From: Streptomyces sp. NBC_00878
GTDB taxonomy: Bacteria; Actinomycetota; Actinomycetes; Streptomycetales; Streptomycetaceae
DNA length: 64,000 nt
Direction: 5' to 3'
Assembly: GCF_026341515.1 (NCBI RefSeq)
Contig: NZ_JAPEOK010000001.1
Span: 9,858,001-9,922,000, forward strand
The notes under the pieces were generated by a model. It made no database searches and had not been told where the DNA came from. It saw only the letters and a list, made by a program, of their open reading frames with translations. A program made the translations under genes and the position numbers. Shown in pieces: positions 8,461-16,697 of this stretch (positions within the stretch are counted from its first letter, which is position 1; the number at the start of each line of letters is the position of its first letter).

Positions 8461-8538
8461 GATCCAGGGGATCCGGGGGGTCCGGGGGATCCGGGGGATC
8501 CGGGGGGTCCGGGGGATCCGAGGGATCCGGGGGATCCG
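8461..8538. repeat. 9-bp tandem repeat GATCCGGGG, about 8.7 copies
   Basis: Nine-base units alternate between GATCCGGGG and GGTCCGGGG, with variants GATCCAGGG and GATCCGAGG. The array lies just after the flavoprotein gene and before the convergent deazaflavin enzyme gene. One frame reads Gly-Asp-Pro/Gly-Gly-Pro triplets, but there is no ribosome site, so I treat it as non-coding. Confidence 0.9.
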
Positions 8539-8624
8539 AACGAGACTGGCGGCTTCGGTTCAGCCCGCGGCGAAGGGCTTCACGCCGCGCGGCGAAGGGT
8601 CTGAGGCACGCCGAGGGTCTCGGC

Positions 8625-9080
8625 TCAGCTCTTGACGGTGATCCGGAAGACCGGGTGGTCGGGGGCGATGCGCCGCAGCTCCTCGTTGGACGAGTCGGGG
8701 CCGACGCCGTTGAAGAACACGCCGACCTCGGCCTTCCAGCGCTTGAGGTAGGCGCGCAGCAGCGGGACCTTGTCGTTGTCGGCGACCTCGACCGCGGTGA
8801 ACGTGTCCACCTTCTTGCCGAGATGCAGCTCGCCGCCGCCCGCGGCCCGCATGTTGTGCGTCCACTGGACGTGGCCGCGCGGCGCGACCAGGTACTGCAG
8901 GCCGTCCACGGTCAGGAGGTTGACGGGGGTGGTGCGCCACTCGCCGCTCTTGCGGCCGCGGACGGCCAGGACCCGGGAGCCCCAGACGCTGAAACCGCGG
9001 CGGGTCAGCCAGGCCACGGTCCGGTTGAGGACGTTCACGGTGAACCAGCCGGGCTTCTTCACATGCGTGGACGTGGCCAT
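8625..9080 (-). CDS. Deazaflavin (F420)-dependent nitroreductase-family protein
   Basis: This 151-residue protein belongs to the split beta-barrel Ddn-like family, whose members bind reduced coenzyme F420 and reduce quinones or nitro compounds. Family features are the N-terminal helix and GRKSGEWRTTPVNLL (about residues 36-50), then LVAPRGHVQWTHNMRAAG (about 57-74). Length is normal. GGAGG lies nine bases upstream of the ATG at 9080. It is divergent from a TetR regulator, with several copies of a shared half-site between them, so it is probably the target of that repressor. The substrate is unknown. Confidence 0.85.
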   Translation of the reverse strand: MATSTHVKKPGWFTVNVLNRTVAWLTRRGFSVWGSRVLAVRGRKSGEWRTTPVNLLTVDGLQYLVAPRGHVQWTHNMRAAGGGELHLGKKVDTFTAVEVADNDKVPLLRAYLKRWKAEVGVFFNGVGPDSSNEELRRIAPDHPVFRITVKS

Positions 9081-9104
9081 GGTGACTTCCTCCTGGAAGC
9101 GGAA

Positions 9105-9231
9105 AGTGTGAGCACTGCTCTCGCTTGCGAGCAGTGTGCACGAGATCGGTGATCCAAAGCAAGAGCAGTGCTCTCGATTGAGTGCGGCGCTCATATTTGT
9201 GTGCGCCGCTCTTGTTTGTGTGCACTGCTCT
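9105..9231. promoter_or_regulatory. Cluster of GAGCAGTG operator-like sites
   Basis: Copies of AGCACTGCTC or its complement occur at 9111-9120, 9129-9137 and 9222-9230. A near-perfect palindrome AGAGCAGTGCTCT is at 9162-9174. A direct repeat TTTGTGTGC(G/A)C(C/T)GCTCT occurs at 9196-9212 and 9215-9231. The array fills the spacer between the deazaflavin enzyme and the TetR gene. Binding by that TetR protein is inferred. Confidence 0.65.
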
Positions 9232-9254
9232 GAAAACGTGGGACACTGCCTCGC

Positions 9255-9998
9255 ATGAGTACCGCACGAGGAGCCCGCGCCCGAGCCCGGATCGAGGTCA
9301 CCGCGGCCATCAAGGACGAGGCACGCAGGCAGCTCGCCGAGGAAGGCGCGGCCAAGCTCTCCCTGCGGGCCGTGGCCCGCGAGCTCGGCATGGTCTCCTC
9401 GGCGTTGTACCGCTACTTCCCCAGCCGCGACGACCTGCTGACCGCGCTCATCATCGACGCCTACGATTCGCTCGGCGCCTCCGCCGAGGCGGCGCACGCC
9501 AAGGTGGCCGACGCCCGCCCGATCCGCCGCTGGACCGTGGTGTGCGAGGCGGTACGCGAGTGGGCGCTTGCGCACCCGCACGAGTACGCGCTGATCTACG
9601 GCTCGCCCGTGCCCGGCTACACCGCACCCGACACCACCCTGCCGGCGGCGTCCCGCGTCGGGCTGCTCCTCATCGCCATCGTCCGCGACGCGCACCAGGG
9701 CGCAGGCGTCGCCCTTCCTCCGCTGCCCGCCGAACTCGGGCCCGAAGCGAAGAAGTTGGCCCAGGAGCTGGCCCCGGACCTGCCGCCCGCGGTGATCACC
9801 GCGCTCGTCGCAGCCTGGGCGCAGCTCTACGGGCTTGTCGGCTTCGAGCTGTTCGGACAGTTCAACCGCATGGTCGCGGACCGCGCGACGTTCTTCCGGC
9901 ACGCCGCCGCCCAACTCGGCCATGGCGTGGGCCTCGTGCTCCCTCAGGACACCGGCACGGGCGGCACGAGCGGCCGGGGCAGCAGATCGGGATCCTGA
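9255..9998 (+). CDS. TetR-family transcriptional regulator
   Basis: This is a 247-residue repressor. The N-terminal helix-turn-helix (about residues 15-60) includes LSLRAVARELGMVSSALYRY and FPSRDDLLTALI. The C-terminal part matches the TetR C-terminal ligand-binding type with WxxxxxxVREWALAHPHEYALIYGSPVPGY. The ATG at 9255 is the first good start. It is divergent from the deazaflavin enzyme, and the spacer is dense with inverted sites, so it most likely represses itself and that enzyme. Its 3' end overlaps the convergent SARP gene by 55 bases. Confidence 0.88.
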   Translation: MSTARGARARARIEVTAAIKDEARRQLAEEGAAKLSLRAVARELGMVSSALYRYFPSRDDLLTALIIDAYDSLGASAEAAHAKVADARPIRRWTVVCEAVREWALAHPHEYALIYGSPVPGYTAPDTTLPAASRVGLLLIAIVRDAHQGAGVALPPLPAELGPEAKKLAQELAPDLPPAVITALVAAWAQLYGLVGFELFGQFNRMVADRATFFRHAAAQLGHGVGLVLPQDTGTGGTSGRGSRSGS

Positions 9999-10789
9999 CG
10001 GAGCATCCGCGCGTGCAGTGACCGCAGCGGTGGCCCCGGGTCCGCGCCCAGCGCCTCGGCGAGCCGCTGCCGTGCGGCCTCGTAGGCGGTCAGCGCGTCC
10101 GAGGAGCGGCCCGTCCGGTACAGCGCGAGCATCAGCAGCTCCACGAGCCGTTCCCGCAGCGGGTGCGCGGCGACCAGCCTGACCAGCTCATGGACGTACC
10201 CGAAGGACCTGCCGAGTTCGATCGCGCCGGCCAGCCGGGCCTCCAGCACCGTGAGCCGCTTCTCGGCCCAGCGCAGCCGTTCCGCCGCCAGGTAGGGCGC
10301 CCGCAGGCCCTCCGCGAACTCGCCGCGCCACAACTCCTCGGCCCGCTCGACCAGTTCACCGGCGCGCCGCAAGTCACCCGCGTCGCGCGCGGCGAGCGCC
10401 TCGTCCACCCACCGCCGCCGTTCCCGAAGGTCGTCGGCGTCTGCGCCGGTGAGCCGGTAGCCGCTGCCCGTCCACACCAACTCCGCGGCGCCGCCCAGGG
10501 ATCGGCGCAGCCCGGAGACGTACTTCTGCACGAGGTTGCGCACATACAGCGGCGGGGAGCCTCCCCACACGGCCTCGACCAGGGCGTCGTACGAGATCGG
10601 GCGCCCCTCCTGGAGGAGCAGTACGGCGAGTACGGCGCGCTGCTTCGGCGGGCCGAGCGGCACCTCGACTCCGTCGCGCAACGCCCTGAGCGGGCCGAGC
10701 AGTTCGAAGCGCAGGCCGTCGCGCGCTCGTCCTCGTCCGCCTCGAAGGCAGTGCCACCGAAGCGCGCGAACAACTCGCCACCCTCTCAC
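9944..10789 (-). CDS. SARP/AfsR-type regulator, 5' end disrupted
   Basis: The protein has a winged-helix DNA-binding domain (LRFELLGPLRALRDGVEVPL onward) and a bacterial transcriptional activator domain (about the last 150 residues, ending near GADPGPPLRSLHARML). In this family the conserved sequence normally begins right at the start codon (MRFxLLGP). Here that codon is CTG at 10714-10712, and upstream sequence is antisense to the truncated MMPL gene. The only in-frame upstream candidate is a GTG at 10789 without a ribosome site. I infer that a deletion removed the true start and promoter, so the gene is probably not expressed normally. Confidence 0.6.
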   Translation of the reverse strand: MRGWRVVRALRWHCLRGGRGRARDGLRFELLGPLRALRDGVEVPLGPPKQRAVLAVLLLQEGRPISYDALVEAVWGGSPPLYVRNLVQKYVSGLRRSLGGAAELVWTGSGYRLTGADADDLRERRRWVDEALAARDAGDLRRAGELVERAEELWRGEFAEGLRAPYLAAERLRWAEKRLTVLEARLAGAIELGRSFGYVHELVRLVAAHPLRERLVELLMLALYRTGRSSDALTAYEAARQRLAEALGADPGPPLRSLHARMLRQDPDLLPRPLVPPVPVS

Positions 10790-12197
10790 CGCGGTTGACG
10801 CGCACGACCGACGAACTCACCGTCCAGGCCGGCGGTCAGGAGGAGATCTCACGCCAGGTCGGCGAACAGGCCCGCACCGACTTCCTGCGCGCCGGACTCT
10901 TCGCACTGCCCGCCGTCCTGCTCCTCCTCTTCCTGGTCTACCGGCGCACCACGGCCGCCCTGCTGACCGTCGCGGTCGGTGTGATGTCCGTACTCGGCAC
11001 ACTCGCCGGGCTGCGGGCGATCGCACAGTTCACCGAGGTGTCGACGTTCGCGGCGAACCTCGCCCTCGTCCTGGGCCTCGGACTCGGCATCGACTACGGC
11101 CTGTTCGTGATCAGCCGCTACCGCGAGGAACGAGCGGCCGCCCGCCCGCAGCCCGACGCCGTCGTGCGGGCGACCGCGGTCGCCGGGCGCACGGTGGTGT
11201 TCAGCGGAATGACGGTGGCGGTGTCGCTGTGCGCGCTGCTGGTGTTCCCGTTCTTCTTCCTCAGCTCGTTCGCGTACGCGGGTGTCCTGGTCGTGGTGAC
11301 CGCGGTGGCCGGAGCGGTGGTCTTCCTGCCCGCGGCCCTGGCTCGCTGGGGCCACCGGGTCGAACGGCCCGCCGCACGCACGTCCGGCTTCTGGCACCGC
11401 ACGGCACTCGCCGCGATGCGCCGCCCGCTGCTCGCCGGTGCCGGAGTGCTCACCGTGCTGTTCCTCGCCGCCTCGCCCCTCCCGGGGCTGCGCTTCGGAC
11501 TCCCAGACGAGCGGACCCTCCCCGAAGGGACGTCTTCGCGGACCACCTCCGAGATCGTGCACGAGGAATTCCCTGCCGAGCCGACCGACACCATTCAGGT
11601 CGTCCTCACGAAACCGCCAACGACCACCAGTGCCACAACCACGGCCGCCACGCGCGCCTACGCAGCTGAACTCTCCTCGATCCCGGGCGTGTTCCAGGTC
11701 GACGCACCCTCCGGCACCTACCGCGACGGGCAGCGGACCGGTGCGCCGGAGGAGCGCTCGGCTTCACGCCGACCGGTTCCATCGAGCCGAGCATCCCGGT
11801 GCTGATGTTCTGCGTGGCGTACGGCCTCTCGATGGACTACGAGGTGTTCCTGCTGTCCCGTATCAAGGAGGAACACGACCGCACCGGTGACACCGGAATC
11901 GCGGTCGCCGAGGGCATCCGGCGCAGCGCCCCGCTGATCACGGCGGCGGCCGGCATCCTCGCGCTCTCCTTCCTGTCGTACGCCACCGGAGGCGTCGTCT
12001 TCCTGAAGGAGCTCGGCATCGGTACGGCCCTGACGATCCTTGTCGACGCGACCCTCATCCGGGTGGTCCTGCTGCCGGTGACGATGCGACTCGCGGGGCG
12101 CGCGAACTGGTGGGCGCCGAAGCCGCTGCGCCGCTTCCGGATCAGGGAAGCCACCGAGCCCGAGCCGGAGCGGGTACTCCGCGGGGAGTACGTGTGA
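10715..12197 (+). pseudogene. MMPL-family transporter, broken by two deletions
   Basis: Two pieces of one RND/MMPL membrane transporter are visible. Piece one (about 10715-11757) encodes VLVRLEGSATEAREQLATL, then transmembrane helices with the MMPL motif GLGLGIDYGLFVISRYREE, and ends in the second periplasmic loop (GTYRDGQRTG). Piece two (about 11757-12197), in another frame, begins LGFTPTGSIEPSIPVLMFCV and has the matching motif YGLSMDYEVFLLSRIKEEHD. The N-terminal part (start codon and first helix) and a block between the loop and LGFTP are missing. Such pumps export lipids or drugs and often sit beside a two-component system, as here. It cannot make a working pump. Confidence 0.85.
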
Positions 12198-12250
12198 TCA
12201 CCACGCTCGGCTGACGTCTCCGGCGGTCCGCGGCGTCTAGCGTGGCAGGC

Positions 12251-13576
12251 ATGGAAGAGCAGTGCACACGCCGGTGGGGTGGACCCCCCTGGGCCGGGGG
12301 CGGCCCGCCGCGGGGCCGGTGGCCCGGGCCCCCGTGGTGGAACCGCCGCGACGAGGAGGAAGAGGGCGGCGGCCGTCCGCGTTGGCCGTGGCGTTCGACG
12401 CTGCTCCTCACCGTGTTCGTCCTCGCCGGCAGCAACTTCGCCGCGCAGGAACAGCCCGATCGGGAACAGCTCGGCGTCCTCGCGCTCCTGCTCCTCTTCG
12501 GGGGCGCCGCTCTGCTCCTGTGGCGGCAGCGGTATCCCGTGGCGGTGGTGTTCGGCACCGCGGCCACGGCCCTCGTCTACTTCAGCGCCGGATATCCGTA
12601 CGGGCCGATTTTTCTGACGGTCGCGCTCTCCTGCTTCAGCGCGATCGTCGCCGGGTACCGCTGGGCGGCCTGGACCGCGCTCGGCACACTGTGGGTGGTC
12701 CATCTCCTGGTGGGGCACTGGCTCTACCGCTGGCTGCCGCCGAAGGGGGACCCGGTCTCCTCGTGGGGCGAGGAGGTCGCCATCGCCGCCTGGATGATCG
12801 CCATCCTCGCGGTCTCCGAACTCGCCCGCGTACGCCGTGAACAGTGGGACCGCGACCGGGCGGAACGCCGGCAGGCGGCCAAGCGGCGCGCCGACGAGGA
12901 GCGGCTGCGGATCGCCCGGGAACTGCACGACGTCCTGGCGCACAGCATCTCCGTCATCAACGTCCAGGCGGGTGTCGGCCTCGCGCTGCTCGACTCCGAC
13001 CCGGAACAGGCACGTACCGCGCTCACCACCATCAAGGCCGCGAGCAAGGAGGCACTGGGGGAGGTGCGCCAGGTGCTCGACACGCTCCGTACGCCCGGAG
13101 ACGCGCCGCGCGCGCCGGCCCCTGGCCTCGACCGGCTCCCCGAGCTCGTCGAGCAGGCGGCGGGCGCCGGACTGACGGTCGCCATCGAGACCCGGGGCGA
13201 GCGCAGGGCCCTGCCGCCCGGCGCCGACCTCGCCGCCTTCCGCGTCATCCAGGAGGCGCTGACCAATGTCGTACGGCACTCCGGATCGCGGCACGCACGC
13301 GTGCGGGTCGATTACGCGCGCGACGCGTTGACGCTCCGTATCGACGACGACGGACCCGCGACCGGCGAGGACGCGGGCGGCAGCGGCAACGGGCTGGCCG
13401 GAATGCGGGAGCGGGCCGCGGCCCTGGGTGGCACGATCGAGGCGGGCCCGCGCGAGGACGGCGGCTTCCGGGTCCTGGCCCTCCTGCCGCTCAGGAACAC
13501 GCGTGGGCCGTCAGGCGCGCAGGCCGGGGCGTCCGGCGGGCCCGAGGAATCCCTCAAGCTCAAGGAGGACCGGTGA
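12251..13576 (+). CDS. NarL-type sensor histidine kinase
   Basis: This is a 441-residue kinase. A Gly/Pro/Arg/Trp-rich cytoplasmic N-terminus (about 1-45) is followed by several transmembrane helices (about 48-190). The HisKA_3 domain has its phosphoacceptor in RIARELHDVLAHSISVIN (about residue 225). An HATPase domain follows, with DDDGPATGEDAGGSGNGLAG near 363-382. The next gene, its response regulator, overlaps by four bases (GTGA), so they are translationally coupled. A TAGCGT -10-like element lies close to the ATG, suggesting a short leader. The likely original target, the adjacent MMPL transporter, is a pseudogene. Confidence 0.9.
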   Translation: MEEQCTRRWGGPPWAGGGPPRGRWPGPPWWNRRDEEEEGGGRPRWPWRSTLLLTVFVLAGSNFAAQEQPDREQLGVLALLLLFGGAALLLWRQRYPVAVVFGTAATALVYFSAGYPYGPIFLTVALSCFSAIVAGYRWAAWTALGTLWVVHLLVGHWLYRWLPPKGDPVSSWGEEVAIAAWMIAILAVSELARVRREQWDRDRAERRQAAKRRADEERLRIARELHDVLAHSISVINVQAGVGLALLDSDPEQARTALTTIKAASKEALGEVRQVLDTLRTPGDAPRAPAPGLDRLPELVEQAAGAGLTVAIETRGERRALPPGADLAAFRVIQEALTNVVRHSGSRHARVRVDYARDALTLRIDDDGPATGEDAGGSGNGLAGMRERAAALGGTIEAGPREDGGFRVLALLPLRNTRGPSGAQAGASGGPEESLKLKEDR

Positions 13577-14238
13577 TCCGCGTACTGCTCGCCGACGACC
13601 AGGCACTCGTCCGCGCAGGCTTCAAGGCACTCCTTGACGCCCAGCCGGACATCGAGGTGGCCGGAGAGGCCTCCGACGGCGAGCAGGCGCTGCGCGCGGT
13701 GCGCGAACTGCGGCCCGACGTCGTCCTGATGGACATCCGCATGCCCCTGCTCGACGGCCTCGCCGCGACCCGTCGTATCACCGACGCCCCGGACCTCGAG
13801 GACGTCAAGGTGGTCATGCTCACCACCTTCGAGCTGGACGAGTACGTCTTCGAGGCCATCCGCTCCGGAGCGTCCGGCTTCCTCGTCAAGGACACCGAAC
13901 CGGAGGAACTCCTGCGCGCGGTGCGGGCGGTGGTCGAGGGCGATGCACTGCTCTCACCGGGCGTGACCCGTCGGCTGATCGCCGAGTTCGCGGCCCGCTC
14001 GAAGGAGCCCGCGGCCGCCGGAGCGCTCGCCGAACTCACCGAGCGGGAGCGGGAGGTGATGGCGCTGGTCGGCATCGGACTGTCGAACGACGAGATCGCG
14101 CGCCGACTCGTCGTCAGCCCGCTCACCGCCAAGACCCACGTCAGCCGGACCATGGTGAAGCTGGGCGCCCGCGACCGGGCCCAACTGGTCGTGCTCGCCT
14201 ACGAGTCGGGGCTCGTGCGGCCGGGCTGGCTGGGCTGA
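13573..14238 (+). CDS. NarL/FixJ-family response regulator
   Basis: This 221-residue DNA-binding regulator has a receiver domain beginning IRVLLADDQALVRAG, with the phosphorylated Asp in DVVLMDIRMPLLDG (about residue 54) and the conserved Lys in FLVKDTEPEELL. A LuxR helix-turn-helix covers about 154-215 (LTEREREVMALVGIGLSNDE). The GTG start overlaps the kinase stop, and AAGGAGG precedes it. The pair should sense an envelope signal and control transcription; the target is not shown by the sequence. Confidence 0.92.
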   Translation: MIRVLLADDQALVRAGFKALLDAQPDIEVAGEASDGEQALRAVRELRPDVVLMDIRMPLLDGLAATRRITDAPDLEDVKVVMLTTFELDEYVFEAIRSGASGFLVKDTEPEELLRAVRAVVEGDALLSPGVTRRLIAEFAARSKEPAAAGALAELTEREREVMALVGIGLSNDEIARRLVVSPLTAKTHVSRTMVKLGARDRAQLVVLAYESGLVRPGWLG

Positions 14239-14483
14239 GGCGCCTGCCGGAAACGGATCAGCACACTCACCACCCGGAAGACGAAGAGCACGGCCGCGAC
14301 CGAGGTACCGGTGGCGAGCTGGACCTTCTCGACGGTGACCGGCAGTTCGAAGAGCAGTGCGGGACCGGCCAGCGCCCCGAACACCACCGCCGCGGCGAAC
14401 GCGGCACTGAACAACGCGTATCCGATCTCGACGGTCATCGCGTCCCGTGCGGACTGAGTCCGCCGCCCCCTGTTCTGTTCCAT
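14199..14483 (-). CDS. Small membrane protein, DUF6332-like
   Basis: A 94-residue protein with two predicted membrane helices (ALFSAAFAAAVVFGALAG about residues 24-41 and VQLATGTSVAAVLFVFRVVS about 55-74) and charged ends (MEQNRGRR at the start). It resembles the small two-helix proteins called DUF6332 in Streptomyces, but I assign this only tentatively. Its 3' end overlaps the convergent response regulator by 40 bases. No function is known. Confidence 0.6.
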   Translation of the reverse strand: MEQNRGRRTQSARDAMTVEIGYALFSAAFAAAVVFGALAGPALLFELPVTVEKVQLATGTSVAAVLFVFRVVSVLIRFRQAPQPSQPGRTSPDS

Positions 14484-14581
14484 ACGCGGAGTGTCACAGG
14501 GGTACGCCCGGCGAGGCAAGGGAGCCCGCCGGGCGTACGTCGTCGTGAGGGAGGGGGTCGGTCGTGGTGACAGCCGCCGGG

Positions 14582-16105
14582 TCAGTCGTGGGTCGCCATC
14601 CGCTCGTCCATCCGCTCGTCCACTCGCTTGTCCTCCTGCTCCCGCTCGTTCTCCCGCCCGTCCTCGGACTTGGCGACCAGGATCGTCGTCTGCGGCGTAC
14701 GCTGCCCGCGCAGCCCGGTGGCCGTGATGAGCAGGCCCAACACGCCGATCGCGGTGACGACGGCCAGACCGGGGCGGTAGCTGTCGAGGACCGCCTGGGG
14801 CGAGGAACTGTCGGAGGAGTTCGCGGTCACGACGGCCGTCACGATCGCGAGGAAGATCGCGCCGCCCACCTGCACCGAGGTGTTGAGCAGACCCGAGACC
14901 ATGCCCTGCTCGTGGTCGTCCACGCCGTTGGTGGCCTGGATGTTGAGTGAGGGGAAGACCAGCGCGCAGGCCGCGCCGATGAGCAGCATCGACGGCAGGA
15001 TCACCGCCGCGTACACGGGGTCCAGGTCGACCCGCAGGAACAGCGCGTAGCCGACGACCATCAGGGCGAAGCCGGCCACGAGCAGCCGCGGCGTCCCGAA
15101 CCGGTCGACGAGCGCGCCCATTTTCGTCGAGGACAGCGCCACCAGTACGCCCGCGGGCAGGAAGGCGAGCGCGGTGTGCAGCGCCGACCAGCCGAGCAGC
15201 GACTGCATATAGAGCGTGACCAGGAACTGGAAGCTGACGTACGAGCCGAAGAACGCCATCGCCCCCAACTGTGCCCGGATCTGGTTGCCGGAGCGCAGTA
15301 CGCCGAGCCGGATCAGCGGGCTCGGGCTGCGCAGTTCGACGCGTACGAACACCGCCAGCAGGACGGCCACCGCGAGGAACGACAGCAGCGTACGGGCCGT
15401 GGCCCAGCCCACCTCGGGTGCCTGGACGACGGTGAAGACGAGCAGCAGCATCGAGACGGTGCCGATGATGGCGCCCGGTATGTCGTAGCCGTGGTGGGTG
15501 CGGTCGCGCTCGCTGCGCGGGATGAGCTTCAGACCGGCGACCAGGGCGATGACCGCGATGGGCGCGGGCAGCAGCATCGTCAGCCGCCAGCTCGCCTCGG
15601 TGAGCAGCCCGGACAGGACGAGGCCCATCGAGAAACCGGTCGCGGCACAGGTGACGTAGATGGAGAGCGCGCGGTTGCGCAGCGGGCCCTCCGGGAACGT
15701 CGTGGTGATGATCGACAGGCCCGCGGGAGCGGTGAACGCGGCGCTCAGGCCCTTGATGAACCGGCTCGCGATGAGCAGCGGGCCCGAGTCGACGAGTCCG
15801 CCGAGCAGCGAGGCGAGCGCGAAGACGCCGAGCGCCACCAGGAAGACCTGGCGGCGGCCGAGGAGGTCGGCGGTGCGTCCGCCGAGGAGCAACAGGCCGC
15901 CGTAGCCGAGGATGTAGCCGCTGACGATCCACTGCAGGGTCGAGGTGGAGAGGTCTAGTTCGGAACCGATGGACGGCAGCGCGACGCCGACCATCGACAC
16001 GTCCAGCGCGTCCAGGAACATCGCGGCGCAGAGCACCACGAGGGTGCCCCACAGGCGAGGCGTCCAGCTTCCCTGGGACGCGGAGGTGGTGAGCGGAGAG
16101 GTCAT
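14582..16105 (-). CDS. MFS drug exporter, 14-helix EmrB/QacA type
   Basis: This 507-residue integral membrane protein has helices across its whole length. The N-terminal motif LDALDVSMVGVALPSIGSEL marks the DHA2 (EmrB/QacA) drug:H+ antiporter group, and motif A follows (GGRTADLLGRRQVFLVAL). The C-terminal tail is hydrophilic and Glu/Arg-rich (ENEREQEDKRVDERMDERM), with a short repeated Asp-Glu-Arg-Met. The ATG at 16105 was chosen because it lies just before the conserved region; it has only a weak ribosome site. It is divergent from a MarR regulator with twin palindromes between, so it is probably a MarR-repressed efflux pump. Confidence 0.88.
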   Translation of the reverse strand: MTSPLTTSASQGSWTPRLWGTLVVLCAAMFLDALDVSMVGVALPSIGSELDLSTSTLQWIVSGYILGYGGLLLLGGRTADLLGRRQVFLVALGVFALASLLGGLVDSGPLLIASRFIKGLSAAFTAPAGLSIITTTFPEGPLRNRALSIYVTCAATGFSMGLVLSGLLTEASWRLTMLLPAPIAVIALVAGLKLIPRSERDRTHHGYDIPGAIIGTVSMLLLVFTVVQAPEVGWATARTLLSFLAVAVLLAVFVRVELRSPSPLIRLGVLRSGNQIRAQLGAMAFFGSYVSFQFLVTLYMQSLLGWSALHTALAFLPAGVLVALSSTKMGALVDRFGTPRLLVAGFALMVVGYALFLRVDLDPVYAAVILPSMLLIGAACALVFPSLNIQATNGVDDHEQGMVSGLLNTSVQVGGAIFLAIVTAVVTANSSDSSSPQAVLDSYRPGLAVVTAIGVLGLLITATGLRGQRTPQTTILVAKSEDGRENEREQEDKRVDERMDERMATHD

Positions 16106-16126
16106 GCGCCACACGGTACATGCACA

Positions 16127-16154
16127 TGCATTCAATGCAACCGCATTTAATGTA
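16127..16154. promoter_or_regulatory. Twin MarR operator-like palindromes
   Basis: Site 1, TGCATTCAATGCA (16127-16139), is a perfect dyad around a central base. Site 2, CGCATTTAATGTA (16142-16154), is a weaker copy 15 bp away. The spacer is A/T-rich compared with its surroundings. It sits between the MFS exporter and the MarR gene; control of both is inferred. Confidence 0.7.
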
Positions 16155-16191
16155 GATGCAACAAAGTCGGTTTTTTGCTAAAGTGCGGGCC

Positions 16192-16602
16192 ATGGCGGCT
16201 GTCGAGAAGGCCGAGCAGGGCCTCGTGGACCAGTGGCGCGACATCCTCGCGGTGCATGCGCGCACGTTGTGCGAACTCGACCGTGCCCTTCACCAACACG
16301 GCCTGGGCGCAAGCGACTTCGAGGTCCTCGACGTGCTGGCCGCGACCACGCCGGACGGCGACGGCGGCCTCTCGTATCGCGTCCAGGAGATCGCCGAGCG
16401 GGTGCATCTGAGCCAGAGCGCGCTGTCCCGCCTGATCGGCCGCCTGGAGAAGGACGGCCTCGTGGAGCGGTGCATGTGCCCGGAGGACCGGCGCGGTGTA
16501 CGGGTCGCCCTCACGCCGAAGGGGCGCGGGCTGCACGGCGAGGTGCTGCCGGTCCAGCGCGCGGTGCTGGGGCGGATGTTGGCGGGTGGCTCCGCCGGGT
16601 GA
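16192..16602 (+). CDS. MarR-family transcriptional regulator
   Basis: This 136-residue winged-helix regulator has a recognition region YRVQEIAERVHLSQSALSRL and wing GLVERCMCPEDRRGVRVALT typical of MarR repressors that respond to small aromatic or drug-like ligands. The ATG at 16192 is the most likely start; an earlier in-frame start at 16156 would overlap the operator. It is divergent from the MFS exporter, so the pair probably forms a ligand-induced efflux switch. A Cys-x-Cys-like pair (ERCMCPED) in the wing might allow redox sensing, but that is only a thought. Confidence 0.88.
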   Translation: MAAVEKAEQGLVDQWRDILAVHARTLCELDRALHQHGLGASDFEVLDVLAATTPDGDGGLSYRVQEIAERVHLSQSALSRLIGRLEKDGLVERCMCPEDRRGVRVALTPKGRGLHGEVLPVQRAVLGRMLAGGSAG

Positions 16603-16697
16603 ACGGCGTCCCCGGGGCCGGGGCCGGGGATGGTCCGGGCCGGTGAGTGGCCGGTCCGGCGTGCCGCCCGTCCGCTGTTGTCGGCTGTCGCTCAGCT

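Noticed and set aside
8422..8604. Collagen-like Gly-Asp-Pro small protein
   Set aside because: It has no ribosome site, lies wholly on the 9-bp tandem repeat, and has no signal peptide or conserved end.
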